DNA of 64,000 nucleotides from Lutimonas halocynthiae (GCF_030409835.1 NZ_JAUFQO010000005.1:62001-126000); one strand, 5' to 3'. Shown: positions 35,659-45,866, numbered from the stretch's first letter. Numbers and translations are program-made. The notes: a model not told the origin generated them from the sequence alone.

Positions 35659-37182
35659 ATGACTAAAAAGGCGTTTATTTTAGCAGGTTTTATTGTATTG
35701 AAATTTCTTCTTCAATACATTTTAATAAGCTCTGAATACGATTTACAGCGAGATGAATACCTTCATCTTGACTTAGGACATCATTTGGCTTGGGGATATT
35801 TATCTGTTCCACCATTTACTTCCTGGATTTCGAGAATTATTTATCTTTTAGGAAATACAGTTTTCTGGATTAAGTTCTTTCCTGCCTTGTTTGGAGCTTT
35901 GACCATTTTTGTTGTTTGGAAAGCTATTGAGGAACTAAAAGGGAACCTATTTGCTTTGATCTTGGGAGCAACATGCGTATTGTTTTCTGCTCTTTTAAGA
36001 CTGAATACCCTATATCAGCCCAATTCTTTTGATGTATTAAGCTGGACAATTTTGTACTTTATAATTATTAAATATTTCAACACTGAAAATCTAAAATGGC
36101 TTTTTGCGGCAGCAATCATCTTTGCTTTAGGATTTCTGAACAAGTACAATATTGCTTTTTTACTTTTAGGATTGATACCTGCTATTTTTCTAACCCAACA
36201 ACGCAAGGTTTTCGCTCAAAAGGAATTATACATTGCTGCACTCTTAGGATTATTGTTCATTGCGCCTAACCTTTTGTGGCAATACAATAATGATTTTCCT
36301 ATTGTTCATCATTTAAATGAGTTGGCAGATACGCAATTGGTAAATGTTGACAGGTTTGATTTCTTAAAATCTCAACTACTGTTTTTCATTGGTTCTTTAT
36401 TCGTGATTATTTCAGCCTTATATGCGCTACTTTTCTATCAGCCTTTCAAAAAGTACAGAACATTCTTTTGGGCATTTCTATTTACACTCATCATTTTTAT
36501 GTATTTCAAAGCGAAGGATTATTACGCGATAGGTCTTTATCCTATTTATATTTCTTTTGGTTCCGTTTTTCTTGCCAATGTTTTACAAGATGGATGGAAA
36601 AAATATTTACAACCAATAGCTGTCGCAATTCCAGTAATCATTTTTATTCCAATTTTTAATATCGCTTTCCCAAATAAAAGTCCGGAATATATCATTGAAC
36701 ATTCCGATAAATATGAAGCTTTGGGAATGCTCCGTTGGGAGGATGGTAAAGATCATTTACTGCCTCAAGATTATGCAGATATGCTTGGCTGGCAAGAACT
36801 AGCAAGAAAAGTCGACTCCATTTATATCAAGGTACCCAACGCTGGTCAAACACTTATACTTTGTGATAATTATGGACAAGCAGGAGCGATAAATTATTAT
36901 ACCAAAGAAGGCATCAAAGCAGTTTCTTTTAATGCAGATTATGTCAACTGGTTTAATCTTGACACAGAGTATATCAATGTTATAAGGGTTATAAATTATG
37001 AAGAAAAAGATCATGAGTATAAGGAAACCAGCCGGTATTTTGAATCTGCAGTTGTAGTTGATTCAATCACAAATCAATATGCGAGGGAATTCAAAACAAC
37101 AATATTTCTTTTTACAAAAACTAAAGTTGATATTAATAAAATAATAAAAAGTGAAATTGAAGAAGTTAAAAATTACAATTAG
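35659..37182 (+). CDS. Glycosyltransferase family 39-like membrane protein
   Basis: This 507-residue protein has about ten transmembrane helices, resembling ArnT/PMT-type glycosyltransferases (PF13231). The conserved first loop has acidic residues (QRDEYLHLDLGHHLAWG, VPPFTSW). A periplasmic C-terminal domain follows (about 345-507). It likely transfers a sugar from a polyprenyl phosphate to an acceptor in the periplasm. Donor and acceptor are unknown. Confidence 0.82.
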   Translation: MTKKAFILAGFIVLKFLLQYILISSEYDLQRDEYLHLDLGHHLAWGYLSVPPFTSWISRIIYLLGNTVFWIKFFPALFGALTIFVVWKAIEELKGNLFALILGATCVLFSALLRLNTLYQPNSFDVLSWTILYFIIIKYFNTENLKWLFAAAIIFALGFLNKYNIAFLLLGLIPAIFLTQQRKVFAQKELYIAALLGLLFIAPNLLWQYNNDFPIVHHLNELADTQLVNVDRFDFLKSQLLFFIGSLFVIISALYALLFYQPFKKYRTFFWAFLFTLIIFMYFKAKDYYAIGLYPIYISFGSVFLANVLQDGWKKYLQPIAVAIPVIIFIPIFNIAFPNKSPEYIIEHSDKYEALGMLRWEDGKDHLLPQDYADMLGWQELARKVDSIYIKVPNAGQTLILCDNYGQAGAINYYTKEGIKAVSFNADYVNWFNLDTEYINVIRVINYEEKDHEYKETSRYFESAVVVDSITNQYAREFKTTIFLFTKTKVDINKIIKSEIEEVKNYN

Positions 37183-37284
37183 TAGGCTGTGTAAAAAACA
37201 GGCATTTATCGCTTTTAACTAAAGGTATTCTACAACAACACATACAATGGGTTAGGAAATAAGGCAACATTTATAATATAAAAA
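37183..37284. repeat. Short junction with CTACAACAACACATACAATGGGTTAGG
   Basis: The 102-bp spacer carries a CTACAACAACACATACAATG string followed by GGTTAGG. These are the same kind of words as in the spacers at 15328 and 38494. No strong hairpin or TAnnTTTG box was seen. Confidence 0.3.
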
Positions 37285-38493
37285 ATGAAAAATACAATAG
37301 AGGAAAATAATAGAAGGAACTTTCTGAAAAAATGTGGTATATCAACTGTTCCGTTTTTACTTCCAACAGCTGCTATGCATGCGATGCCTTGGTCAGAGAA
37401 TAATAACACTGATACTGCGAAAAATGCTGAAACAGCTGTCAACTTTATTTATGATGGTCTTGAGCTATCACCTAGACAGTATTTAGAAGTACTAACTGAT
37501 ATTGATCAAAGAAAGCCCCTTGAACATGACTTCTATGGAAATGGTGGAAGTACCAAACAACTTGAAGAAGAATTTGCAAAACTAACTGGTAAAGAAAAAG
37601 CCATGTATTTACCTACCGGAACCATGGCGAACCAGTTGGCTATAAAGCTGTTGAATGGAAACAATACAAAAGTAATTGTACCTGATAACTCGCATGTTTT
37701 CAGAGATGAGGCTGACGCTTCACAAAGTGTTCATAGACTTAGATTAGTTCCTACGGGAAAAGACAAGCCTTATTTTCAATTGGAGGATTTAAAAAATACC
37801 GTAAAATATATCGATAAAAATGAAGTGTTCAGAAGTGGCTTAGGGACTGTTGTTATCGAAAACCCTATTAGACGCGCTAATGGCACAGCAGTGCCTATTG
37901 AGACGATTAAAGAGGTGAGTGCTTATTGTAAAAAAAATGGTTTTAAGATGCATTTAGACGGAGCGCGTATCCATTTAGCATCGGCATTTACAAACGTTTC
38001 GCTAAAGGAATACGCTTCTTATTTTGACACGGTATATGTGTCACTATACAAATACCTGAACGCAAATGGAGGCGCAATGCTTTGCGGCGATGCAGCGGTT
38101 ATTGATCAACTTTCTCATCAGATAAAAATTCTGGGAGGAACCACCTTTCAAAACTGGAATAACACTGCCATTGCTTTACATTACTTGGAAGGGCTTACTG
38201 AACGCTTAGACCAGGTTGTGGTTACTGCAAAAAGATTAATTGATGAGCTCAACAAAATAGATGGAATTAGCATAAGCAGTATAGACAATGGAACTAATAT
38301 CTATATGCTTAAATTAGCAACTAATATTAGTTCAGCGGAATTGGCGAAAAAACTATATGAAGAATACAACATTCGCTTGCGTTCTGGTGAAAATGACACA
38401 ATGCGATTTGCAGTGAATGAAAGTTTGCTTAGAAGAGATGTACAGGAAATTATTAATGCTTGGAAAAACGTTATGAATCAAATACGCAAATAA
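37285..38493 (+). CDS. Threonine aldolase-like PLP enzyme with Tat-type signal
   Basis: This 402-residue fold-type I PLP enzyme is of the low-specificity L-threonine aldolase (beta-eliminating lyase) group. It has T-G-T-M-A-N at 111-116 for cofactor binding, H-L-D-G-A-R at 223-228, and K256 in S-L-Y-K-Y-L as the Schiff-base lysine. Unusually, residues 1-35 look like a twin-arginine signal (NNRRNFLKKCG, then a hydrophobic stretch). That would export the folded holoenzyme. It cleaves beta-hydroxy amino acids to glycine and an aldehyde. Confidence 0.87.
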   Translation: MKNTIEENNRRNFLKKCGISTVPFLLPTAAMHAMPWSENNNTDTAKNAETAVNFIYDGLELSPRQYLEVLTDIDQRKPLEHDFYGNGGSTKQLEEEFAKLTGKEKAMYLPTGTMANQLAIKLLNGNNTKVIVPDNSHVFRDEADASQSVHRLRLVPTGKDKPYFQLEDLKNTVKYIDKNEVFRSGLGTVVIENPIRRANGTAVPIETIKEVSAYCKKNGFKMHLDGARIHLASAFTNVSLKEYASYFDTVYVSLYKYLNANGGAMLCGDAAVIDQLSHQIKILGGTTFQNWNNTAIALHYLEGLTERLDQVVVTAKRLIDELNKIDGISISSIDNGTNIYMLKLATNISSAELAKKLYEEYNIRLRSGENDTMRFAVNESLLRRDVQEIINAWKNVMNQIRK

Positions 38494-38641
38494 AAGCACA
38501 TTGCAAGACAACATATAATAATTGATACTACAGTTTTATTTATAGCTGACATTAAAACGGCCTTAATCTAAATCTTAAGTAAGAAGGTAACAAAAATACT
38601 GCCCTTTCGTCTTCTGTAAACTAATCAATCAGCAAAGTCAT

Positions 38642-39496
38642 ATGCAAGAAAAATTAACAATACAAAAGGAAGCTTGGAAAACTATATTCACTTTCCTTGG
38701 AATTGTTACCATACTAAGTTCACTATTTCATTATGCAATAGTTAATTTATATCCTTCACGGATTTATATTGGTGGATTGATGTGGTGCCCTGCCATAGCC
38801 GCCATGATTACAATAAAATTGAAAGGACGGCCTATATCTTCTCTACATTGGGATTGGGGAAGCTGGAAATATATTCGCTTATCCTATTTTGTTCCGGCAT
38901 TATACGTTTTAACTACCTATGCGCTTATCTGGATTTTTGGATTAGGAGGATTTCCGAATGAGGAGATAGTTTTGGAATGGGCTAAAGAACTCGGGTTAAT
39001 AGGAATAGGAACATTAAAGCCAACAATTGCCGCAGTTATAGGTGTTTTCTTATTAGGAACAGTTGGTGTTATTAGAGCAATGGCAACTACTTTAGGAGAA
39101 GAAATTGGGTGGCGAGGTTTTTTTATCTATGAATTAAGAAAGGTACTTTCTTTTACAGGTGTATCACTTTTTAGCGGATTTATTTGGGCTTCCTGGCACT
39201 GGCCTTTAATTGTATATTATGGCAAAAATGTCTCGATGGAATTGATAACTTTTTTTGTTGTTGTTATTTCTATGTCATTTATAATGACTTATTATACATT
39301 TAAATCTAAAAGTTTATGGCCTGCAGTAATCTTCCATGCAGTAAGTAATGTATACATTCAGAAAGTATTCCCTCCCTTAACTATTGAAATTGAAGGAACA
39401 GAACATTGGCTTGGTGAATACGGTATCATGTTTGCGATTGTAACATTCGTTTTTGGGCTGTATTTTTGGAGAAAAGCGCTTAAGGAAAAATTATAA
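38642..39496 (+). CDS. CPBP family intramembrane metalloprotease
   Basis: This 284-residue polytopic protein has the E-E-I-G-W-R-G motif at 153-159, H186 in the S-W-H-W-P motif and a third His in VIFHAVSN. This is the EExxWRG subtype of CPBP, different from the EExxFRG protein at 5157. It could cleave membrane peptides or give immunity to a bacteriocin. It is followed 20 bp later by a GNAT gene. Confidence 0.88.
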   Translation: MQEKLTIQKEAWKTIFTFLGIVTILSSLFHYAIVNLYPSRIYIGGLMWCPAIAAMITIKLKGRPISSLHWDWGSWKYIRLSYFVPALYVLTTYALIWIFGLGGFPNEEIVLEWAKELGLIGIGTLKPTIAAVIGVFLLGTVGVIRAMATTLGEEIGWRGFFIYELRKVLSFTGVSLFSGFIWASWHWPLIVYYGKNVSMELITFFVVVISMSFIMTYYTFKSKSLWPAVIFHAVSNVYIQKVFPPLTIEIEGTEHWLGEYGIMFAIVTFVFGLYFWRKALKEKL

Positions 39497-39516
39497 TTAA
39501 GTAAAAAAACAATAAA

Positions 39517-39963
39517 ATGAATTATAGAAAAGCCCAAAATAAAGATTTAGATAATTTAGCTGCGTTGTTTGATAAGTACAGAGTTTTCTATCGCAAAGAA
39601 GCAGATATTGACGGAGCCAAAGACTTTATAGCCGAAAGAATTTCTAGTAATGATTCTGAAATATTTGTGGCTGAAAATACTGAGAGTCAGTTAGTAGGCT
39701 TTGTTCAATTATACCCACTTTTCTCTTCTACGCGAATGGAGAAATTGTGGCTTCTAAACGATCTTTTTGTAGATCCTGACAATAGAGGTAAAGGAATTTC
39801 AATTGGATTGATCAATAAGGCTAAAGAGCTTGTTAAGACGTCAGATGCTTGTGGCATGTTTTTGGAAACTGAAAAATCAAATTTGATTGGAAATAATTTA
39901 TATCCAAAAACAGGGTTTGAATTAAATAAAGGCGCTAACTTTTACGAGTGGAGTATTCAATAA
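39517..39963 (+). CDS. GNAT family N-acetyltransferase
   Basis: This 148-residue protein has NLAALFDKYRVFY at the N-terminus and a central acetyl-CoA loop D-P-D-N-R-G-K-G-I-S-I-G-L. The C-terminal L-Y-P-K-T-G-F-E-L segment is typical. The gap of 20 bp suggests cotranscription with the CPBP gene. The substrate is unknown. Confidence 0.86.
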   Translation: MNYRKAQNKDLDNLAALFDKYRVFYRKEADIDGAKDFIAERISSNDSEIFVAENTESQLVGFVQLYPLFSSTRMEKLWLLNDLFVDPDNRGKGISIGLINKAKELVKTSDACGMFLETEKSNLIGNNLYPKTGFELNKGANFYEWSIQ

Positions 39964-40053
39964 CTACATGCACAATCAATAGTGCTGGTGAGCTGTTCAT
40001 AACTGAACCATGGTGGTTATTATAAAAATACTGAATTGATCATATACCTAGTC

Positions 40054-40449
40054 ATGAAAATAATCGTCAAGTTAATTGGAGTTCTGATAATTCTTGTGGG
40101 CGTATCTCTGCTAGCTTATCCTGAAATCATTATAGGTTGGATAGAAAATGATATGGAAAGCACCTCGCTATATATCTTTGCTATAGCAGGCAGGTTGGTT
40201 TTTGGTATTTTATTTATTGCTGCTGCCAGAGATTCAAAACACCCTGGCGTAATGAAAGTATTCGGTTACTTATTTATTATAGCTGCCGTTATCTTTGTGT
40301 TCATTGGTAAAGAAAGTTTTCACGGCTTTATGGCGTCGATTGTTCCTGATGCCAAACCCTTTGCTCCTTTAAGTGGTCTGCTTAGTATTGGATTTGGAGC
40401 TTTTCTCGTCTATGCATTTTCAGGAAACAAAGAATTAGAAAAGAAGTAA
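40054..40449 (+). CDS. Small polytopic membrane protein, unknown
   Basis: The protein has 131 residues with about four hydrophobic segments (VKLIGVLIILVGVSLLAYP, IFAIAGRLVFGILFIAAA, VFGYLFIIAAVIFVFIG, LSGLLSIGFGAFLVYAF). The ATG at 40054 is chosen over a TTG 18 bp upstream. I do not recognise the family. Relatives occur as small orphan membrane proteins in Bacteroidota. Confidence 0.65.
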   Translation: MKIIVKLIGVLIILVGVSLLAYPEIIIGWIENDMESTSLYIFAIAGRLVFGILFIAAARDSKHPGVMKVFGYLFIIAAVIFVFIGKESFHGFMASIVPDAKPFAPLSGLLSIGFGAFLVYAFSGNKELEKK

Positions 40450-40465
40450 ATTAGAAATAACCCGC

Positions 40466-40475
40466 AACAGCTGTT
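40466..40475. repeat. Junction palindrome AACAGCTGTT
   Basis: A perfect 10-bp palindrome within CGCAACAGCTGTTATTG lies between the membrane protein and the PhzF gene. It belongs to the CAAC/GTTG series of junction words. Confidence 0.45.
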
Positions 40476-40493
40476 ATTGAAAAACGAAGTTAA

Positions 40494-41282
40494 ATGAAAC
40501 TTGAACTATATCAAATTGATGCATTTACGGATAAAACCTTTGGTGGAAATCCAGCTTGTGTGGTTCCTTTAACATATTGGTTAACCGATGACTTATTATT
40601 TAAAATCACCAAAGAGAATGCCGTAGCTGAAACTGCGTTTTTTGTAGATAATGGGGATAAAATACATTTGCGATGGTTTACGCCAGAAATTGAAATGGAT
40701 TTGTGCGGACACGCAACACTTGCAACGGCGCATTGCTTAAAGACGATTTTAAACTATCCCAAGGATCTAATCATATTTGAAACGCTGAGTGGAGATTTGA
40801 CCGTTACGGTAAAAAATGATTCGTATGATCTAGACTTTCCATCGCGAATGCCTATCGCTTGTGAGCTCCCCAAAATAATTAAAAATTCATTGAATCAACA
40901 ACCGAAGGAAATCTATAAATCAAGAGATTATTTATTAGTCTATGACACTGAAGAAGAAATCGAAAATATCAAAATTGACAGACAAATATTTGACCAGATA
41001 AATCTTGATCCAGGTGGAGTCGTTATCACAGCAAAAGGAAGGGAATGTGATTTTGTATCGAGATTTTTTACGCCGCAAGCAACAATTTTGGAAGACCCGG
41101 TAACAGGTTCTTCACATTGTTCACTTATTCCATTTTGGTCATTAAGACTTAAAAAAAAGGAACTAAATGCGATTCAAATTTCTGATAGAGTAGGGAGATT
41201 ACATTGTCAAAACAAAAACGACAGGGTAATTATTAGCGGAAAGGCGAAGACCTATTTAATGGCTAATATATGGACTGAATAA
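40494..41282 (+). CDS. PhzF family isomerase/epimerase
   Basis: This 262-residue protein has two similar halves: YQIDAFTDKTFGGNPACVVPL with the catalytic Glu in NAVAETAFF, and the C-terminal DPVTGSSHCSLIPFW with the G-S-S-H-C segment. The diaminopimelate-epimerase-like fold isomerises an enol or keto group. The natural substrate here is unknown, since no phenazine genes lie near. Confidence 0.9.
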   Translation: MKLELYQIDAFTDKTFGGNPACVVPLTYWLTDDLLFKITKENAVAETAFFVDNGDKIHLRWFTPEIEMDLCGHATLATAHCLKTILNYPKDLIIFETLSGDLTVTVKNDSYDLDFPSRMPIACELPKIIKNSLNQQPKEIYKSRDYLLVYDTEEEIENIKIDRQIFDQINLDPGGVVITAKGRECDFVSRFFTPQATILEDPVTGSSHCSLIPFWSLRLKKKELNAIQISDRVGRLHCQNKNDRVIISGKAKTYLMANIWTE

Positions 41283-41432
41283 ACGAGAGCCAACAAAAGG
41301 TATTGCACAGATTTTCAATATGTAACATAAGTAAATCTAAATCAGCTTTTGAAGGGGGCAGGTGTTCATGCCTTTATAAGATTTAAAAGTAACACAATCT
41401 GTTGGAAACCAATTAACACTCAGTTGAATTGG

Positions 41433-41440
41433 TATATTTG
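41433..41440 (+). promoter_or_regulatory. -7 box TATATTTG before the GH3 gene
   Basis: TATATTTG is an exact TAnnTTTG match 36 bp before ATG 41477. The -33 region is unclear. Confidence 0.5.
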
Positions 41441-41476
41441 TAATATGTTTTTTAATTAAAGGAAAAAAGAGGAACA

Positions 41477-43423
41477 ATGAACAAAGCGATATTAGTGTTT
41501 TTAGGGCTTATTCTTTTAGCAAGTTGCAAGCCAGCTAAAAAGGAAGTAAAAGAAAATCAATTATTAGAAATGGTGACTGACAAATCTCAAGTCATTCTTG
41601 AAAAAGAAGGTGTACGTTTTAGAGATTTAAATAAAAATGAAAAATTGGATGTCTACGAAGATGCCAATCAGGCAATTGAGGCAAGAGTAGAAGACTTATT
41701 GAGTCAAATGACACTGGAAGAAAAAGCCGGAATGATGTTCATTAATGGTGCGCCCATTAGTGAGGATGGTTTGCCGGATGGCAAGCAGGGGCTTAAGGGC
41801 TCTTCATCTAGAATGAAATCGGTGGTATTCAATATGGATACGCTTAAAATGAACCATTTTAATATTTGGAGTATTCCTGCTGATTTAAATATTTTTGCGA
41901 AATGGTATAACGCTACGCAACAAGTTGCAGAAAAAACCAGACTCGGTATTCCTGTCACGATTGCTTCTGACCCTCGTCATCATTTTAGTAATAGTATTTT
42001 TTCACTTGAGGCTAAGGGTTTTTCCCAATTTTGTGAGACCCTTGGACTTGCTGCAATTGGTGATGCAGCACTTGTAAAGGAGTTTGCAAATATTGTAAGG
42101 GAAGAATATTTAGCGGTGGGGATCAGAGAATCTCTTCATCCACAGATAGATTTGGCAACTGAACCAAGATGGGCTAGAATAAATGGCGCATTTGGAGAAG
42201 ATGCACAACTGACTGCAAGAATGGTTACAGCATATATTGAAGGCATGCAAGGTGAAACGTTGAACGAAAATAGTATTGCTTGCATGACAAAGCATTTTCC
42301 GGGAGGTGGCCCTCAGAAAGAAGGTCTAGATCCTCATTTTTCTTTTCAAAAAGGACAAATATATCCTGGAGACAATTTTGATTATCATTTAATTCCTTTT
42401 GAGGCAGCTTTTGAGGCGAATACTGCTGCTATAATGCCATACTATGGTATTCCAACTGACCAAACTGATGAGAATGTTGCCATGGCCTATAATAAAGCAA
42501 TTATAACAACGCTGCTAAGAGAGAAGTATAAATACGATGGTGTAGTTTGTACTGACTGGGGTTTGATTTCTGACCTGCCTATGGGGCCTGATGTGGTATG
42601 GAAGGCCAGAGCCTGGGGGGTAGAGGATTTAAATGCTGCAGAAAGAGCTTTAAAAATAATAGATGCGGGCTGTGATCAATTTGGTGGAGAGAATCGACCG
42701 GAGTTAGTAGTTCAATTGGTTAAAGAAGGTAAATTATCAGAAGAAAGAATTGATGAATCAATTACACGTTTACTCCGACAAAAATTTCAGTTGGGTTTAT
42801 TCGACAATCCATTTGTGGATGAGGGTAAGGTAGCTGCTGTAATTAATAAAAAGTCATCAAAAGAATTAGGAGAAAGAACGCAGAAGGAGTCGATGACCTT
42901 GCTTAAAAATAAAGGAGAAACTTTACCAATTTCAAAAAACATGCTCAAGGTCTATATTGAAAACATAGACAGTATAACAGTTGCCGGCTATGCCATGGTA
43001 GTCAAAACGCCTCAGGAGGCAGATCTAGCTATTATCAGATTAAATACACCTTGGTACCCGGTTGATACTAAGGTTCCTATGGCTAAAGGGTTTCATCATG
43101 GTGATTTAGATTTTAAGGGGGAAGAAAAGGCAAGAATTTTAAAACTATTAAAAACTGTTCCTACAGTTGTAAATCTATATTTAGACAGGCCAGCGGTGAT
43201 TCCTGAAATTTCAGAGGCAGCACAGGCTGTAATTGCCGATTATGGAGCTAGTGATCAATCGGTTTGTGAAGTACTTTTTGGTAACGCATCACCGAAGGGG
43301 AAATTACCTTTTGAATTGCCTTCATCTATGGAAGCTGTTTATAAACAAAAAACAGATGTTCCTTATGATAGTGAAAATCCATTGTTTGAATTTGGCTTTG
43401 GGCTCACATACCAAAATAAGTAA
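41477..43423 (+). CDS. Glycoside hydrolase family 3 lipoprotein
   Basis: This 648-residue protein has lipobox L-L-A-S-C17. The GH3 N-terminal barrel carries RLGIPVTIASDPRHH, K-H-F-P-G-G-G at 272-278, and the nucleophile D360 in V-V-C-T-D-W-G. The C-terminal alpha/beta sandwich (about 440-620) contains DADLAIIRL-like sequence and the final NPLFEFGFGLTY motif. It lacks a PA14 or fibronectin domain. It likely removes terminal beta-linked sugars outside the cytoplasm. Sugar preference is open. Confidence 0.9.
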   Translation: MNKAILVFLGLILLASCKPAKKEVKENQLLEMVTDKSQVILEKEGVRFRDLNKNEKLDVYEDANQAIEARVEDLLSQMTLEEKAGMMFINGAPISEDGLPDGKQGLKGSSSRMKSVVFNMDTLKMNHFNIWSIPADLNIFAKWYNATQQVAEKTRLGIPVTIASDPRHHFSNSIFSLEAKGFSQFCETLGLAAIGDAALVKEFANIVREEYLAVGIRESLHPQIDLATEPRWARINGAFGEDAQLTARMVTAYIEGMQGETLNENSIACMTKHFPGGGPQKEGLDPHFSFQKGQIYPGDNFDYHLIPFEAAFEANTAAIMPYYGIPTDQTDENVAMAYNKAIITTLLREKYKYDGVVCTDWGLISDLPMGPDVVWKARAWGVEDLNAAERALKIIDAGCDQFGGENRPELVVQLVKEGKLSEERIDESITRLLRQKFQLGLFDNPFVDEGKVAAVINKKSSKELGERTQKESMTLLKNKGETLPISKNMLKVYIENIDSITVAGYAMVVKTPQEADLAIIRLNTPWYPVDTKVPMAKGFHHGDLDFKGEEKARILKLLKTVPTVVNLYLDRPAVIPEISEAAQAVIADYGASDQSVCEVLFGNASPKGKLPFELPSSMEAVYKQKTDVPYDSENPLFEFGFGLTYQNK

Positions 43424-43543
43424 AAAATGATAGTTAAAGTGAATGGGTAATAATGCACTCTAAATTGTGGGCTTATGAACATACTTGCCAATACCTTTAA
43501 TTAGAATGGAGTGAACTCGAATCAATCACCGATGAAATCAAAA

Positions 43544-44509
43544 ATGAAAGCTGTCCTTTTTTATAAATATGGCCCCCCGGAGGTACTTCAATTTAAAGAA
43601 GTCGAAAAACCGGTTCCAAAAGCCAAGGAAATCTTGCTTAAAATCAAAGCCGCTGCTGTTACGATGGGAGACTGTGAAATGCGAAGACCTGAGATTACCA
43701 GTTTGACCTGGTTTTTGGCGCGACTATATTTTGGCCTTAGAAAACCCAGAATAAAAACACTTGGCAGTTATTTTGCCGGAGAAATCGAATCAGTCGGTTC
43801 TGAAGTAAAATCATTCAATGTGGGGGATGTGCTTTTTGGGATTAGCCCAACTTTTGGCGCGCATGCCGAATTTGTATGTCTTTCAGACGCCTATGCCTTG
43901 ACAAAGTTACCTTCAAATATGAGCTTTGAGGAAGCTGCTCCGGTTGGCTTAGGCTTGGACTCATTGCATTTTTTGAAAAAGGCAAAGATTAAAAAGGGTG
44001 AACACGTGCTGATCAATGGAGCTGGTGGAGGTATAGGAACTTATGCTGTGCAGCTAGCAAAACACTTTGGAGCAAAAGTAACCGCAGTAGACAGCAAAAA
44101 CAAACTCGAAATGTTGCGCTCAATAGGAGCAGATATGGTTATCGACTATAAGGAAGGTGATTTTACCAAGAAGGGAATGACATACGATATTGTATTTGAC
44201 GTTGTTGGCTCTCTTTCACATAAACGAAGCTTGCGATTACTAAATAACAAGGGGAGGTATATCTCTGCTATTCCATTAATAACAAGACTATTACCAAACC
44301 TTTGGGTCTCCTTGACGAGTAATAAGAAAATGATGACAGGATTAACAAACCCGCATATTGAGGACTTAGATTTTCTCAAAAACTTGATAGAAGATCGGCA
44401 GCTTAAAACAATTCTCGACAGTACATTTGATCTGCAGGATGTTGCAGATGCCCACCGATATCTTGAACAGGGGCTTAAACAAGGAAACGTTGTTATAAGT
44501 CTAAAATAA
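43544..44509 (+). CDS. Zinc-free MDR family alcohol dehydrogenase/quinone reductase
   Basis: This 321-residue protein has an MDR N-terminus (MKAVLFYKYGPPEVLQF, AAAVTMGDCEMR). The nucleotide-binding loop is VLINGAGGGIGTYAVQLAK and is followed by DMVIDYKEGDF. The Cys/His pattern of zinc MDRs is not complete, so it is probably the zinc-free type. I chose ATG 43544; ATG 43532 would add four residues. It reduces quinones or enones with NADPH. The substrate is unknown. Confidence 0.82.
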   Translation: MKAVLFYKYGPPEVLQFKEVEKPVPKAKEILLKIKAAAVTMGDCEMRRPEITSLTWFLARLYFGLRKPRIKTLGSYFAGEIESVGSEVKSFNVGDVLFGISPTFGAHAEFVCLSDAYALTKLPSNMSFEEAAPVGLGLDSLHFLKKAKIKKGEHVLINGAGGGIGTYAVQLAKHFGAKVTAVDSKNKLEMLRSIGADMVIDYKEGDFTKKGMTYDIVFDVVGSLSHKRSLRLLNNKGRYISAIPLITRLLPNLWVSLTSNKKMMTGLTNPHIEDLDFLKNLIEDRQLKTILDSTFDLQDVADAHRYLEQGLKQGNVVISLK

Positions 44510-44626
44510 AATTTGTTGCTAGGACCCCTAAGCGCTTAAACTCAAATAGAAAGTTTCAATGTAAAATATGCTTGTAACAAAAAGGAAATTGTGACGTCTG
44601 ATTTCAATTATCTATAAATGCAATTA

Positions 44627-45808
44627 ATGAAAAAAAGAAGTGTATTCTTTGTTATTATTCTAATTCTAACGGGTGGTGTGACTTGGGTTATTGAACCGCT
44701 GTCATTCAATCCGTTCAGCCAAGCCATAATTCCTGAAGCTAAAAGCAAAATTGATTTTAATTGTGAAATCGCTTCGCTTGCCATAGAGGATGAATTGGAA
44801 AGTAAGGCCAATGAAATTGTCAATGAGCATATGGCGTCTAATAACTTTTTGGGAGTTACTAGTGGTCTTCATATAGATAATTGTGTGACTTATGTAAGTG
44901 GAGCAGGATTTACTAATAAAGCTGATCAAAAAAGAACAGATAGCAATATGCTGGGAAGGATAGCCTCTGTTTCCAAACCAATGACAGCCATTGCAATTAT
45001 GCAGCTCTACGAAAAAGGTATACTTGATTTAGATAAACCAATTCAAACTTATTTGAAAGAATTTCCAAAAAAAGTCAAAGGCGACATCACCATAAGGCAG
45101 CTGCTTAAACACACTTCTGGAATTCCTCATTACGCATCAAAGTGGGATGCGCTTTCATTCACTCATTATCCAACTTTAGTCAAGGCGCTGGATGCCTTTA
45201 AGGATAAAGAGCTTGACTTTAAACCCGGTACGCAATACATGTACTCTTCTTACGGATATACTGTCTTAGGCGCAATCATTGAAAATGTATCTCAAATGAG
45301 TTTTGGGGAGTATATGAGAAAGAACATTTGGGATAAAGCAGGCATGCCTGATACAAGTCTGGAAGAAGACAAGCAAAAATATAAGAACAAATCACTTCTC
45401 TATCTTAAAGTCAGTTCTATGTTTATAAAGAGCCCAAATACTGATTTAAGCGTCATATATTCAGCTGGAGGTGTACAATCCACAGTCAAAGATTTGCTCA
45501 AATTCGGAGAGGCTGTTCTCAATAACAAGCTCATTGAAAGTAGTACTTTGGAAATGATGATCAATTCAACAGATGAACTCGCCCCGGCAATAGGAGATGA
45601 TCCTTATGGTTTTGGATGGGCGGTTTATGATGACCCAGCATATGGAAAAATTATTCAGCATGGGGGTTCTCAGCCTGGAGCCAGCTCTTTTTTCTCTATT
45701 TTTTTAGACCAAAAAATTGTCTCTGTTGTTTTGTCAAATAGTTTTGGAACCCGGCAGGATGCCTTTACTCTTTCCAGAGAATTGGCAAACTTAGGTTTGG
45801 AAAAATAA
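44627..45808 (+). CDS. Serine hydrolase of beta-lactamase class C fold
   Basis: This 393-residue protein has one N-terminal transmembrane or signal segment. The S-x-x-K motif is at 114-117 (S-V-S-K) and Y-x-N is replaced by Y-S-S-Y-G-Y. A QHGGSQPGASSFF loop occurs where class C enzymes have KTG. The family hydrolyses esters or peptides rather than antibiotics in most Bacteroidota. The start is ATG 44627. It is followed 58 bp later by a similar serine hydrolase. Confidence 0.85.
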   Translation: MKKRSVFFVIILILTGGVTWVIEPLSFNPFSQAIIPEAKSKIDFNCEIASLAIEDELESKANEIVNEHMASNNFLGVTSGLHIDNCVTYVSGAGFTNKADQKRTDSNMLGRIASVSKPMTAIAIMQLYEKGILDLDKPIQTYLKEFPKKVKGDITIRQLLKHTSGIPHYASKWDALSFTHYPTLVKALDAFKDKELDFKPGTQYMYSSYGYTVLGAIIENVSQMSFGEYMRKNIWDKAGMPDTSLEEDKQKYKNKSLLYLKVSSMFIKSPNTDLSVIYSAGGVQSTVKDLLKFGEAVLNNKLIESSTLEMMINSTDELAPAIGDDPYGFGWAVYDDPAYGKIIQHGGSQPGASSFFSIFLDQKIVSVVLSNSFGTRQDAFTLSRELANLGLEK

Positions 45809-45866
45809 GTAGCTACAAGTCTTAAGTTAAACTTCAGCTATAATTAATAATCACAGCCAAAAAATT

